Assembly: GCA_021796215.1 (NCBI GenBank)
Contig: JAJYOK010000005.1
Coordinates: 112,521 to 176,520, forward strand
DNA: 64,000 nucleotides
Direction of reading: 5' to 3'
From: Bacteroidota bacterium
Lineage (GTDB): Bacteria > Bacteroidota > Ignavibacteria > UBA10030 > UBA8401
In this document: piece after piece, positions 34,159 to 42,936 of the stretch
Numbering within the stretch: the first letter of the stretch is position 1
How the letters are laid out: every line of letters starts with the position of its first letter
Notes under the pieces: generated by a model
Seen by the model: only the letters and a program-made list of their open reading frames with translations
Told to the model about the DNA's origin: nothing
Databases searched by the model: none
Program-made: the position numbers and the translations under genes

Positions 34159-34530
34159 CTAATGTTCTAAATGAGAATCGTTCACATTACGTCGACCTTT
34201 TAATTTAGGCGCTTCTCGAACGACAAATATTGAAATCAAGAGAATAATTCCTGTCACCACATCTATATAAACCCAAGTTGTGCGCTCGATTCTTGGTGGT
34301 ATAAAGGGATTAAACATCAATGCTATTATTCCTAAGACCCACGCCCAAGGAATCCGTTTCGTGGTGGTACAGATATATGTAGTGTAAGCCGCCGCTCCGC
34401 AAACAATCCATCGCAGTAGTGTATAGAAACCGTATGGATGCCGTGATATTGCCCAGAAGAGGAAGACAAATGCAACTATTCGGGATAGGACTGAAAACGA
34501 AAAGTATGATTTGAGATTATTCATAGACAA
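34159..34530 (-). CDS. Small four-span membrane protein (DUF6804-like)
   Basis: A 123-residue protein with four hydrophobic helices. FYTLLRWIVCGAAAYTTYI, WAWVLGIIALMFNPFIPP and TTWVYIDVVTGIILLISIFV follow the layout I associate with DUF6804; that name is a moderate-confidence match from memory. It ends RRNVNDSHLEH. It belongs to a four-gene block that interrupts the corrinoid locus, 2 nt after the double-receiver gene. Confidence 0.7.
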   Translation of the reverse strand: MSMNNLKSYFSFSVLSRIVAFVFLFWAISRHPYGFYTLLRWIVCGAAAYTTYICTTTKRIPWAWVLGIIALMFNPFIPPRIERTTWVYIDVVTGIILLISIFVVREAPKLKGRRNVNDSHLEH

Positions 34531-34532
34531 AC

Positions 34533-35465
34533 CTAGCTTTTGTTTTTTAGTAACCTTTCTAGCGACTCGAGAATATCGTCAACACCAAACGGAACAGATA
34601 TTGAATCGTTTGCACCTCTCTTTAAGTAATCGATAGCAATGTTGACATCAAGGTACGACGAAACGACGAGTATCAGTAACTCCGGGTAAGCCGCTCTGAG
34701 TGCACTGATGGCTTCTGGCAACCCTGCTCCACTGCTGACCGTAGCGTTGGTGAGAATGGCTACAGCATAATTGTCATGTAGCCATTCCGCCTCCCATTCA
34801 AATTTCCTTTGGTAGTGGTCTGCCAGCGTGACTTGATACCCTTTTGTTAATAACTTTTGGCACAACAGGGAACGCCACTGATCGTCCTGTGCTTTCCAGG
34901 CTCTAGACCATTCAATCCTTTGAGCAACGATCAATACCCTTTTGTTGCTAGTTTGGACTGCGCTTTCCAATCGTGAACGAGGTGTCTCGTTTAGAATACG
35001 AGAAAGTGAAGTAAGAACGTCTTCCGGCTCATAGGGACTGATAATGAAATCAGCCGCTCCAAGCATTAATGTTTCTCTAACATTCTTTGCATCTGCATAA
35101 GAACTAATGACAATTATCGGAATATCCTTTGTTAGGGGATTGGATTTAACAGCAGAAATAAACTCAAAGCCATCCATTCCCGGCGATTTTATGTCGGTAG
35201 TTATCACATCCGGTTTTAAGAGAGGCAATTCGTAGATTAACTCCTGTTTGTTGGGAACAACGATAACATCGTATCCTTCATATTCCAATACACTGGCTAG
35301 CACAAGACACAGTGCTGGCTCATCGTCACTTACGGCGATGAGAGGCGGCTTTTTAGTCTTACTGACTATCTGCTCAATGCCTCGTCGTACCAGCGCATTA
35401 GAATAGCGCACCACGCTGGTGTTTGCAACTTTAACGAGTCCGTTCTTAGGAGAATCATCCGACAT
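34533..35465 (-). CDS. Double receiver-domain protein without output domain
   Basis: A 310-residue protein. The first CheY-like receiver (about 40-160) has acidic residues Asp47/Asp48, phospho-acceptor Asp91 (VITTDIKSPGMDG) and Ser121, but Ser143 (ISPYEPEDV) sits where the conserved Lys should be. The second receiver-like domain (about 172-308) keeps the fold pattern (LILVVSSYLDVNIAIDYL, SVPFGVDDILESL) but has AILTNA where the acceptor Asp should be, so it is probably not phosphorylated. There is no DNA-binding or enzymatic output domain and no kinase nearby. It overlaps the J-domain gene by 11 nt. Confidence 0.85.
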   Translation of the reverse strand: MSDDSPKNGLVKVANTSVVRYSNALVRRGIEQIVSKTKKPPLIAVSDDEPALCLVLASVLEYEGYDVIVVPNKQELIYELPLLKPDVITTDIKSPGMDGFEFISAVKSNPLTKDIPIIVISSYADAKNVRETLMLGAADFIISPYEPEDVLTSLSRILNETPRSRLESAVQTSNKRVLIVAQRIEWSRAWKAQDDQWRSLLCQKLLTKGYQVTLADHYQRKFEWEAEWLHDNYAVAILTNATVSSGAGLPEAISALRAAYPELLILVVSSYLDVNIAIDYLKRGANDSISVPFGVDDILESLERLLKNKS

Positions 35466-36243
35466 AATCAGGCTCTAACTGTTCACCTTTTTCAATTTGG
35501 TTTTGAAGGAAAATAACTTGTGAGCCAAGCCCCGCTGACATCTTTTCAATAAGGTCATTCCCTTTCTCAAATTCTTTTTTTACAGTCTCAAAGAGAACGT
35601 AAAGGTCTGTCTTATGCAACTGATTCAATTCTTCTTGAGCCTCGCCAATTCGTTTTTCAGCTTGGGCAATCTTTCGAATCGCACGAACAAGCGCGGAGCC
35701 GATGTCATCGCCCTTGATGTTCTCTGGATTATTCTTTTCCGCATCCCAAATATCCCGCAACTTTTTAAGATTGCAACTTTGATAGGCCTCGTTTATTTGC
35801 TGCATCAGAGCATTGCGTTTTACTTTCTCCGTTGGGTCAAGCGTCAAGTCAGGATGCAGAAGCTTTGCAAGCTCTCGGTATAAGGTCTTTAGTTCGTCTG
35901 TTGCTTGAAACTTGTCCGGTCTGTTTTGTTGCACGTCTTGAAACTGTTCAGCCTCGTGGGAGGTCTGCTCAGACTTTGCCTTACTTTCCGCCGCCCTTTT
36001 CTGTGCCTTAGCATCGGATGGAATTTTCGATGCAAGAACTGCGTCAAGAGTTGCCTGCAATCGGTCAAGTTCGACATATTTTGATCCGACTTTTAAGTAG
36101 TATTCGACTTCAAAAGATCGAAGATCGGCTTGAAGTGTTGATAGTGATAACTCAAGCTCTGTCAAATCATTCAGCTTCTGCTGAAGCAGCGTTTCCTTTT
36201 GTTTGAGTTCAAGCTCTTCAGGTAATTTAGTTGCAACATCCAT
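35455..36243 (-). CDS. J-domain protein with flanking coiled coils
   Basis: A 262-residue protein. The N-terminal third is a predicted coiled coil (LELKQKETLLQQKLNDLTEL). A J domain occupies about 115-165, with the HPD motif at 130-132 (YRELAKLLHPDLTL) that stimulates DnaK ATPase. The C-terminal third is again helical (KIAQAEKRIGEAQEELNQLH). It is a class C (DnaJ-like) co-chaperone in layout, without zinc finger or substrate domain. Neighbours are a double-receiver protein and a DUF5677-like protein; their joint role is unknown. Confidence 0.85.
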   Translation of the reverse strand: MDVATKLPEELELKQKETLLQQKLNDLTELELSLSTLQADLRSFEVEYYLKVGSKYVELDRLQATLDAVLASKIPSDAKAQKRAAESKAKSEQTSHEAEQFQDVQQNRPDKFQATDELKTLYRELAKLLHPDLTLDPTEKVKRNALMQQINEAYQSCNLKKLRDIWDAEKNNPENIKGDDIGSALVRAIRKIAQAEKRIGEAQEELNQLHKTDLYVLFETVKKEFEKGNDLIEKMSAGLGSQVIFLQNQIEKGEQLEPDYVG

Positions 36244-36247
36244 CTCT

Positions 36248-37054
36248 TTATCTCTTTTCTGTTTGAAGTGGATTTAGGAAATATCTTTTGTTGGCTTTTT
36301 CGATCAGCTCAATCATTTCCTTGAATAGATCATCTCTTTGTCCTTTTGCTGAGGGAGAAAATAATCCTAACACTTCTTCGGCAAAACCAATAATAAATCC
36401 GATAGACAACAGAGAATAAGCAACAAACTGTTTGAGTGATTCTTCAAGTGCTTCATTGTTTTGTTGAGTAATGTTGCCTTTAAGATATAGATTTTTGTTG
36501 GCTGGAGTCGGGTGGGCAAACAATGAACTATAGCGGTAAATGTGATAGTATAATGGGCGAAGTTGCTCCCCCATTCGATCTGCAAGTGAATCATTCACTG
36601 CTTTAAAGGATTTTGAACCATCTGAATTTGTCACTGTTAAATGAGGATTCATTACAGCGATTTCATCTAACGTTCCTCTCAATGATTTTGCCTTTTCGAC
36701 AGGATATTTCTCCGCAATCAATTTGGTTTCCTTATCCCATTGAGCATATGGATTGGCTTCGAGCTTATAAACCATTTCGAGACGCTCTTCCCTTTTTTGA
36801 TGTAATAGTATCCAATGGATATCAAAAAGTATTTCAAGAATTGGACGCAGTACAATAACTGCTTCACCTGCAAAATCACCTTGAAGTAATAGAGCGGAAG
36901 CCTGACAATGAGATGCACACATAGCTAATGATTGTAGGGCAAAGATTTCTATTGCTTGCGACTGGTCATCAAATTGAATTCCTTTGAAGGTATCTCCAGT
37001 CTTTCGCACCAAATCAGCAACGTTAAGAAGGTATCCTGAGTATTCCTGAATCAT
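36248..37054 (-). CDS. DUF5677-like helical protein
   Basis: A 268-residue all-helical protein. The pattern SLAMCASHCQASALLLQG, AVIVLRPILEILFDIHWILL and LYYHIYRYSSLFAHPT resembles DUF5677/HEPN-like proteins, where a paired Arg/His or Tyr-His site lies on adjacent helices. No catalytic function is established for the family. It is the first gene in the interrupting block, 16 nt after the UroD-type methyltransferase stop, so it may be read from that promoter. Confidence 0.65.
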   Translation of the reverse strand: MIQEYSGYLLNVADLVRKTGDTFKGIQFDDQSQAIEIFALQSLAMCASHCQASALLLQGDFAGEAVIVLRPILEILFDIHWILLHQKREERLEMVYKLEANPYAQWDKETKLIAEKYPVEKAKSLRGTLDEIAVMNPHLTVTNSDGSKSFKAVNDSLADRMGEQLRPLYYHIYRYSSLFAHPTPANKNLYLKGNITQQNNEALEESLKQFVAYSLLSIGFIIGFAEEVLGLFSPSAKGQRDDLFKEMIELIEKANKRYFLNPLQTEKR

Positions 37055-37070
37055 ACTAAATTTTCACTGG

Positions 37071-38246
37071 TTAGTACTTTCCAAACTCTTCAGCCAGCGG
37101 CGCGAGCAATTCAATATTTTCCGGCGGCGTGTGAGGCGAAACTGAACATGCGGAGCTGAGGATATATCCTCCGCCTGTTTTTCCGATTTCAATCCGGCGC
37201 TTCACGTCTTCTTTCACCGCACCTTCGTTGCCGTAAAGAAGCGTGTTGACCGGATCAATATTTCCTTTGATGAAAGTTTTTCCGTTAAGAATCTTCTTCG
37301 CTTCTTCCAATTCGACTGTGCCGAGCGGCGGCGGATCAAGCGTATCAACACCGTTTGTGCCGGTTGCAAGCATCAAATCAAGCCTGTCGCCGATGCTGCC
37401 GCACGTGTGAGTATAAACGGGAATAGAAAATTCTTTTTGAATTTCCTTTACAATCATTCGTTCGTATGGCAAAACAAATTCTTCATACTGCGGACGGGAA
37501 ATAAGTCCCGCACCGGCAAATGCCGAAGAAATAAGAATGGCATCAACGCCCGCCTTCGCTTGCTGTTTCCCCAAAGCAATGGCTCCCAGCGTGAAACGTT
37601 CTAAGCATGCCTTCGATTTTCCCGGATCGTCAAGAATTGCCATCAATGCATTTTCATAATTCAGCAGTTCAAGAAACTGAGACCATGGAGAAAATATTTC
37701 TGAGTGGACGGAAATGGTATTTCCAACTTTCGCTTTTACTATTTTTATAGTATCAAGATGATATGGCGGGAAGAATTCGTCGAACGACCGCGATTCAAGA
37801 TCAAATCCCCATGTGAACGGATACGTAATATCGGTCAAATCCCACGGCTCAATATAAAACAATTGTTCAGGATTGATCTGATCGAACGTCGGGAAAAATC
37901 TCGAACCATCGGTTTGATAGTAATGAGGGTTATCGTCATCAGGGAAGACCGTATAATTGCCATTCTTCCAGCGCAAAATATTTTCTCCGTCGCCGCGCTC
38001 GATGCGGTCAATGTGCTTTTCAAAATTCGGATCGCGCCCCGGTAAATTTACCAAAATACCATCGAAGGAATATTTCTCCCGGAGGCGAAGCAAAGCATTT
38101 GCAAATCCTTCAGAGGTGTACCAAATTTCCAGCGGCTTGATGCCGGAATGAAGAAAATAATGTCCCACTGCAAGCTGACACATGACGGGAACACGATCAG
38201 CAGTTTTCAAGTGCATCGCCTCTGCCATTCGTTCTTTTGAAGTCAT
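37071..38246 (-). CDS. UroD-type zinc-dependent corrinoid methyltransferase
   Basis: A 391-residue member of the uroporphyrinogen-decarboxylase-fold MtaA/CmuA/MtbA methyltransferases. The zinc-binding HxC plus distal Cys is visible as THTCGS (His280, Cys282) and SSACSVSP (Cys367). The start MTSKERMAEAMHLKTADRVP and GNIDPVNTLLYG are family hallmarks. Unlike true HemE, it has the thiol-activating ligands. It would move a methyl group between a corrinoid protein and a thiol or methyl donor. It is separated from the RamA-like gene by an unrelated four-gene block. Confidence 0.92.
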   Translation of the reverse strand: MTSKERMAEAMHLKTADRVPVMCQLAVGHYFLHSGIKPLEIWYTSEGFANALLRLREKYSFDGILVNLPGRDPNFEKHIDRIERGDGENILRWKNGNYTVFPDDDNPHYYQTDGSRFFPTFDQINPEQLFYIEPWDLTDITYPFTWGFDLESRSFDEFFPPYHLDTIKIVKAKVGNTISVHSEIFSPWSQFLELLNYENALMAILDDPGKSKACLERFTLGAIALGKQQAKAGVDAILISSAFAGAGLISRPQYEEFVLPYERMIVKEIQKEFSIPVYTHTCGSIGDRLDLMLATGTNGVDTLDPPPLGTVELEEAKKILNGKTFIKGNIDPVNTLLYGNEGAVKEDVKRRIEIGKTGGGYILSSACSVSPHTPPENIELLAPLAEEFGKY

Positions 38247-38333
38247 CGATCTCTCCGAATCTGAATATTATAGTTCAATATGAACAACGAACGAAAGAAA
38301 TGCAATGAGCATCTCTTCGATTCACCCTGGCGA

Positions 38334-40115
38334 TTATTCTCCTTCTTTGTATTCAATTTTTCCACCGACAATTGTCATCACAACTTTTGTTTTCAGGATT
38401 TCCTTCGGAGGAACCGTCATAATATCGCTTGAAAGCAGAACGAGATCAGCAAGTTTTCCCGGCTCTACGCTCCCTTTTTCATGTTCGGCAAATTCCGCTT
38501 CGGCTCCCCAAATTGTGAACGAACGCAATGCTTCTTCGCGCGTCATGCGTTGCGCCGGATACCAGCCGCCATCAAAATACGACGAATCTCTTATTCCATC
38601 TGCTGAAAGCTGAAAATATTTTGCAGCGTCTTCGGCATTACGCGGAATACCGGCTGTATCCTGCCGCGTAATCGCTGCATAAAAACCAAGTAATGGATTT
38701 GGACTTTCGACCGGAACATCGGAGCCGCTTGGAATATGATTTCCATCTTCAAGTAATGAATGCCACGCGTACGCACCCAAAATTCTCGCCGGACCTAATC
38801 GTGCCTGCGCCCAATACATATCTGATGTACAATGTGTCGGCTGCATGCTTGGAATAATGCCCAACTCTTTGAACCGCGGAATGTCAGACATTTGTAAAAC
38901 TTGTGCATGCTCAATACGAAAACGAGCATCGTGTGCCTTATCGGGAAATTTTCTCAGCGCTTCTTCGTACGCGTCAAGAACAATATTATTTCCCCGGTCG
39001 CCGATAGCGTGAGTGCAAATCTGAAAACCATGTGCAAGTGCTTCTTCTGCCATCGCGCGGATGTGTTCAAACGTTGTCACGGTTAAACCGCGATTGCCGG
39101 GTTCGTCGCTGTACGGTTCAATCAAGGCTGCACCGCGCGAGCCCAATGCTCCGTCTATGTACATTTTCACCGCGCGGACTGTAAAATGCTGACTCGCGCC
39201 GTCGCTATACGGACCGCTAACGAGCATCGCTTGCCACAACGGACCATCGCCTCCAATCGCCGCATACACGCGGACCGGCAATTGCTGATGAGATGACATT
39301 TCCTTATACAATGCAAAATCTTCTTCGTCAATTCCCATATCATGCACGCTTGTCAAACCGACTTTTACAAATTCATGCAGCGCCAGAGAGATTGCTTGTT
39401 GAGATTCTTCTTTCGTGTACGCCGGCAGCACTTTTGCAACGCGATCAATTGCATTATCAATAAAAATTCCCGTCGGCTCTCCTTTTCCATCAAGCAGAAT
39501 TCGTCCGCCGTCAACACTATAATCAACGGCTTGTTTAGCGTGAACAAGTCCGGCCATTTCCATAGCACGGGAATTTACCCACACTGCATGGCCATCAACG
39601 CGCGATAAAAAAACAGGATTGTGCGGTGCAGCTCTATCTAACATTGCCGCGTCGGGGAAAGGCTTTGCATTTCCTTTCGAATGCCAGTCATTTTGATCCC
39701 ATCCTCTGCCTCGCACCCATTGCCCCGGCGGCAAAGTCGCAGCTTTTGCTGCAACCATGCGAAGAATTTCTTCGGACGATTTTGTTCCAACAAGATTAAG
39801 CTCAAAAAGACTTGCTCCATATCCTCCAACGTGGACGTGCGAATCAATAAATCCGGGAAAAAGAAATTTCCCCTTCGCATCGACGACCAAGCGAGAAGTG
39901 TACCGTTTCATAATGTCGTCAGACGTTCCGACAACAACAATTCTTCTGCCGCGAATTGCCACAGCCTCAGCAATCCGGTTGTGAGCATCTACCGTATAGA
40001 TTTTTGCGTTCACAATTACCATATCGGCGCTTCGTTTTGATGTCATCGTCAGCCACACAAAAGTTGCCACTGCAACACCAATGATAACAATGAGAGAAAA
40101 TAATGTTTCTTTCAT
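38334..40115 (-). CDS. Membrane-anchored or secreted amidohydrolase (YtcJ-like)
   Basis: A 593-residue Amidohydro_3 family metal-dependent hydrolase. An N-terminal hydrophobic segment (about 5-24) is a signal or anchor. The beta-sandwich starts MVIVNAKIYTVDAHNRIAEA. The metal site has GFIDSHVHVGG (His93, His95). Further conserved blocks are LTSVHDMGI, ICTHAIGDRGNN, FRIEHAQVLQM and IPSGSDVPVESPNPL. The C-terminus LADLVLLSSDIMTVPPKEIL completes the family. Substrates of this group are poorly defined (imides, amides, formamides). Confidence 0.92.
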   Translation of the reverse strand: MKETLFSLIVIIGVAVATFVWLTMTSKRSADMVIVNAKIYTVDAHNRIAEAVAIRGRRIVVVGTSDDIMKRYTSRLVVDAKGKFLFPGFIDSHVHVGGYGASLFELNLVGTKSSEEILRMVAAKAATLPPGQWVRGRGWDQNDWHSKGNAKPFPDAAMLDRAAPHNPVFLSRVDGHAVWVNSRAMEMAGLVHAKQAVDYSVDGGRILLDGKGEPTGIFIDNAIDRVAKVLPAYTKEESQQAISLALHEFVKVGLTSVHDMGIDEEDFALYKEMSSHQQLPVRVYAAIGGDGPLWQAMLVSGPYSDGASQHFTVRAVKMYIDGALGSRGAALIEPYSDEPGNRGLTVTTFEHIRAMAEEALAHGFQICTHAIGDRGNNIVLDAYEEALRKFPDKAHDARFRIEHAQVLQMSDIPRFKELGIIPSMQPTHCTSDMYWAQARLGPARILGAYAWHSLLEDGNHIPSGSDVPVESPNPLLGFYAAITRQDTAGIPRNAEDAAKYFQLSADGIRDSSYFDGGWYPAQRMTREEALRSFTIWGAEAEFAEHEKGSVEPGKLADLVLLSSDIMTVPPKEILKTKVVMTIVGGKIEYKEGE

Positions 40116-40253
40116 AGGCTCATTTGAATATGTGAGAAATTGAAAAAAGCAGACTGTGCAAAAATATAACGAAGGCTATTTACAAAAGCTATTTCTTGTT
40201 TGCACGCGTTGAATTTTTTCCCTATGTTTTTCTACGATAACAAAGGAGGAAAT

Positions 40254-41015
40254 GTGTATCAAGAATTCGACCGGCTTATTGAGATTGTCAAACAACTGCG
40301 AAATGACTGCCCGTGGGACAGAGAACAGACGCACCAAAGCCTGCGCCACAGTTTTCTGGAAGAAGTGTATGAAGTGATTGAATCAATTGATCGCGAGCAG
40401 TGGAGCGAACTCCGGAATGAATTGGGAGATGTCTTTCTGCACCTTGCACTGCAAACGGTCATAGCAGAAGAACGCAATGAATTTACACTGGAAGAAGTTC
40501 TGCATCACATCAACGAAAAACTTATTCGCCGCCATCCCCATGTCTTCGGGGAAAGAAAAGAAACCGACAGCAAAACGCAGGCTCGAACATGGGAAAAAAT
40601 AAAATTAACTGAAGGGCGAATGTCTGTGGTTGACGGTGTTCCGTACGAATTGCCGGCACTCTTGCGCGCACGACGGCTTCAGGAAAAAGCGGCAAAAGTC
40701 GGCTTTGATTGGAACAATAAGGAATTGGTATGGGAAAAAATAATTGAAGAGTTGAACGAACTGCGGGACGCTTCTGCAGCAAGCGACCCAAAACATACTG
40801 AAGAAGAGCTGGGAGATCTTCTTTTTTCAATTGTCAACTACAGCCGCTTCGTCAACGTGAATCCTGAAGATGCGTTGAGAAATACTTCGAACAAATTTAA
40901 GGAGCGGTTTAACTACATAGAAGATCATTTACGCGCGGCGGGCAAAGATATTTATGCTACATCGCTTGCCGAAATGGATCAATTATGGAACGAAGCAAAA
41001 ACGAGCAGCCACTAA
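40254..41015 (+). CDS. mazG: Nucleoside triphosphate pyrophosphohydrolase
   Basis: A 253-residue two-domain MazG that cleaves NTPs to NMP and pyrophosphate. The N-terminal half has LRNDCPWDREQTHQSLRHSF, EEVYEVIESID and ELRNELGDVFLHL (the EEXXE/EXXD metal site). The C-terminal half repeats it as EIIEELNELRDA-type helices and EEELGDLLFSIVNYSRF. The GTG at 40254 is chosen because a perfect AAAGGAGG lies 4 nt upstream; the frame can be extended to a TTG at 40200 but without a ribosome site. It is a lone plus-strand gene, divergent from the amidohydrolase. Confidence 0.95.
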   Translation: MYQEFDRLIEIVKQLRNDCPWDREQTHQSLRHSFLEEVYEVIESIDREQWSELRNELGDVFLHLALQTVIAEERNEFTLEEVLHHINEKLIRRHPHVFGERKETDSKTQARTWEKIKLTEGRMSVVDGVPYELPALLRARRLQEKAAKVGFDWNNKELVWEKIIEELNELRDASAASDPKHTEEELGDLLFSIVNYSRFVNVNPEDALRNTSNKFKERFNYIEDHLRAAGKDIYATSLAEMDQLWNEAKTSSH

Positions 41016-41022
41016 TCAGTCT

Positions 41023-41056
41023 TTTGCGCCAAAGGCGCATCAGCCTTTGGCTGAGC
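41023..41056. repeat. Double-hairpin repeat TTTGCGCC type, copy 1
   Basis: Hairpin 1 is TGCGCC/GGCGCA and hairpin 2 is CAGCC/GGCTG, in tandem. It matches 50371-50408 in order and spacing. It lies between convergent mazG and phoH and encodes the last few phoH codons, so it may serve as a shared terminator. Confidence 0.65.
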
Positions 41057-42023
41057 CTTTGCCAACATCCAATCTTCCGTTGAATTTGCTGTAAGCGTCA
41101 ATAATATCTTTCACCAACCGATGACGCACAACGTCGTTCCGATCCAAATAAACGAACGAAATCCCTTCGATCCCTTGAAGGACTTCCTGAATCTGCACTA
41201 AACCGGATGTCGTTTTCAACGGCAGATCAATTTGTGTGATATCGCCGGTGATGATCGCTTTCGAGTGGTCGCCCAGCCGCGTGAGAAACATTTTCATCTG
41301 CATCGCGGTGGCGTTCTGCGCTTCATCGAGGATGAGAAAAGAATTGTTCAGCGTCCGCCCGCGCATATATGCAAGAGGCACAATTTCGATGATGCGGCGC
41401 TCCATGAACGCTTTTAACTTTTCTGCGGGAAGCATATCATCAAGTGCATCGTAGAGCGGGCGGAGATACGGATCAACTTTCTCTTTCAAATCACCGGGAA
41501 GAAATCCGAGACTCTCGCCGGCCTCAACCGCGGGACGTGCGAGCACAATTTTATTCACCTCACGGTTTTTCAAACTTGCAACCGCCAATGCAACGGCGAG
41601 ATACGTTTTTCCAGTACCTGCCGGGCCGATCGCAAACACGACATCATTGCTCTGCACACGTTTTACATATTCGGCTTGTCCGGCTGTCTTCGCTTTGATA
41701 ATGGAATTCTTCGTAAAAAGGACGACAGAGTCCATCTCGTCTTTCGCTGCATGTTCTGTCTGCGGCACAGAGACATCGCCGTTGACCGTCACGAGATCGA
41801 GCACCGTATCCACATCGTTTGATGTGAGCGTTCCGTTCTTCGTAAGAAGAAATGTCAACTCTTTGAATATCTTTTCGATTTGCTCAACCTCCGCTTGTTC
41901 CCCGCGAAGTGTAATAAATTCTCCGCGCACTACTATGTTTGCGTCGAAGCGATCTTCAATCAATTGGAGATGATGATCGTTAACGCCCAGAAGCTGAAAC
42001 GTGTCTACCCCTTCGATCTTCAT
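41040..42023 (-). CDS. phoH: PhoH-family ATPase
   Basis: A 327-residue PhoH-like ATPase. An N-terminal KH-like region (LLGVNDHHLQLIEDRFDANI) precedes the Walker A GPAGTGKTYLA (133-143), a Walker B FLILDEAQNA, and GDITQIDLP with the conserved RNA/ATP elements. The family is linked to RNA metabolism and often neighbours ybeY, which is not visible here. ATG 42023 is chosen from family length. A strong AAGGAGG lies 22 nt upstream of it, oddly far, with an in-frame ACG at the ideal spacing, so the true start is uncertain. Confidence 0.93.
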   Translation of the reverse strand: MKIEGVDTFQLLGVNDHHLQLIEDRFDANIVVRGEFITLRGEQAEVEQIEKIFKELTFLLTKNGTLTSNDVDTVLDLVTVNGDVSVPQTEHAAKDEMDSVVLFTKNSIIKAKTAGQAEYVKRVQSNDVVFAIGPAGTGKTYLAVALAVASLKNREVNKIVLARPAVEAGESLGFLPGDLKEKVDPYLRPLYDALDDMLPAEKLKAFMERRIIEIVPLAYMRGRTLNNSFLILDEAQNATAMQMKMFLTRLGDHSKAIITGDITQIDLPLKTTSGLVQIQEVLQGIEGISFVYLDRNDVVRHRLVKDIIDAYSKFNGRLDVGKGSAKG

Positions 42024-42069
42024 TTTACGTTCTACCGTATGAGTTCCTCCTTGCCGGTCTATAAAACAC

Positions 42070-42106
42070 AAAGTCCTTCAACCCGACTTCGTCGGGGAAG
42101 GACTTT
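42070..42106 (-). terminator. Rho-independent terminator of the LysM/lipoprotein operon
   Basis: Read on the minus strand, AAAGTCCTTC and CCCGAC pair with GTCGGG and GAAGGACTTT around a GAA loop, followed by GTGTTTTAT. It lies 43 nt after the LysM gene stop. Confidence 0.75.
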
Positions 42107-42148
42107 GCATGTTGAGTATAAATATTCAAACTCTATTGCGCTTCGCTT

Positions 42149-42913
42149 TTACTGCGCAGCGTGTTTATTTCTCCAATAACGACGTTCCGCTTTTTTCTCG
42201 TTGTCGGTTAACGGACCGGCAACAGGAATTTTCAACTTCTGACCCGGATGTATAATATCAGGATCTTTAATCTGATCGCGGTTGCCCTGCCAAATTTTTG
42301 GCCACATAAACGGATTATCGTAAATACTCTTCTTCTTGGAAATATTCCACAAGCAATCTCTGTCTCTTGCCCATGTGCCGACCGTATAGGTTTTCTCAAG
42401 TCCTGCCAGCAAATCCGGACGTGCAAGAGTTGCTTTCAGTTGATCAATTTTTTGCTGCAATGCCTGAATGCGGTTGTAGAAATCCGGCAGAGCGGCAAGC
42501 TTGGATTGTTTCAAACTGTCAAGCTGCGCTTGCAGTGAATCCACTTCTGTTCGGCGTGCGTACAAATCTGCATTCGAAAGAAGCGATAGCTGCTGCGCCC
42601 AGTCTTCGAGATGCTTCAACGCGTCATCAAATGCTTTATGACGCCCGGCACTCGCGCCGGTTAACTCCAATGTTTCATTCTGCACTTTTGTTACTTGATC
42701 CGTCAAAGAAGCAAGGACAGATTTCAAACTGTCAACATCTTTGGTCAATTGCGCCAAAACATTTTTTAATGAATCGCGCTGTGCCGTATATTGAGTAATT
42801 TGATTCTGCCATTCTTCTTTCGTCATCTTCTCTTGAGCCGACGCCATTTGAACTGCAACGACGCCCAATGCTGCAAGAACCAAACCCGATACAACAACTC
42901 TCTTAAGATTCAT
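42149..42913 (-). CDS. Secreted coiled-coil LysM-domain protein
   Basis: A 254-residue exported protein. Signal peptide about 1-26 (VLAALGVVAVQMASA). A long coiled coil covers about 30-170 (QYTAQRDSLKNVLAQLTKDV, SLQAQLDSLKQSKL). A C-terminal LysM-type module (about 178-240) contains TYTVGTWARDRDCLWNISKK and IIHPGQKLKIP, which bind peptidoglycan. It would tie the envelope to the cell wall from the periplasm. The coiled-coil lipoprotein gene lies 23 nt upstream, and the two are likely partners in one operon. Confidence 0.88.
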   Translation of the reverse strand: MNLKRVVVSGLVLAALGVVAVQMASAQEKMTKEEWQNQITQYTAQRDSLKNVLAQLTKDVDSLKSVLASLTDQVTKVQNETLELTGASAGRHKAFDDALKHLEDWAQQLSLLSNADLYARRTEVDSLQAQLDSLKQSKLAALPDFYNRIQALQQKIDQLKATLARPDLLAGLEKTYTVGTWARDRDCLWNISKKKSIYDNPFMWPKIWQGNRDQIKDPDIIHPGQKLKIPVAGPLTDNEKKAERRYWRNKHAAQ

Positions 42914-42936
42914 TTTTCAGCTCCTTCGTGTGTTAG

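Noticed and set aside
37071..38246. HemE uroporphyrinogen decarboxylase
   Set aside because: The protein has the UroD fold but carries the HxC...C zinc motif of corrinoid methyltransferases, and its neighbours are corrinoid proteins.
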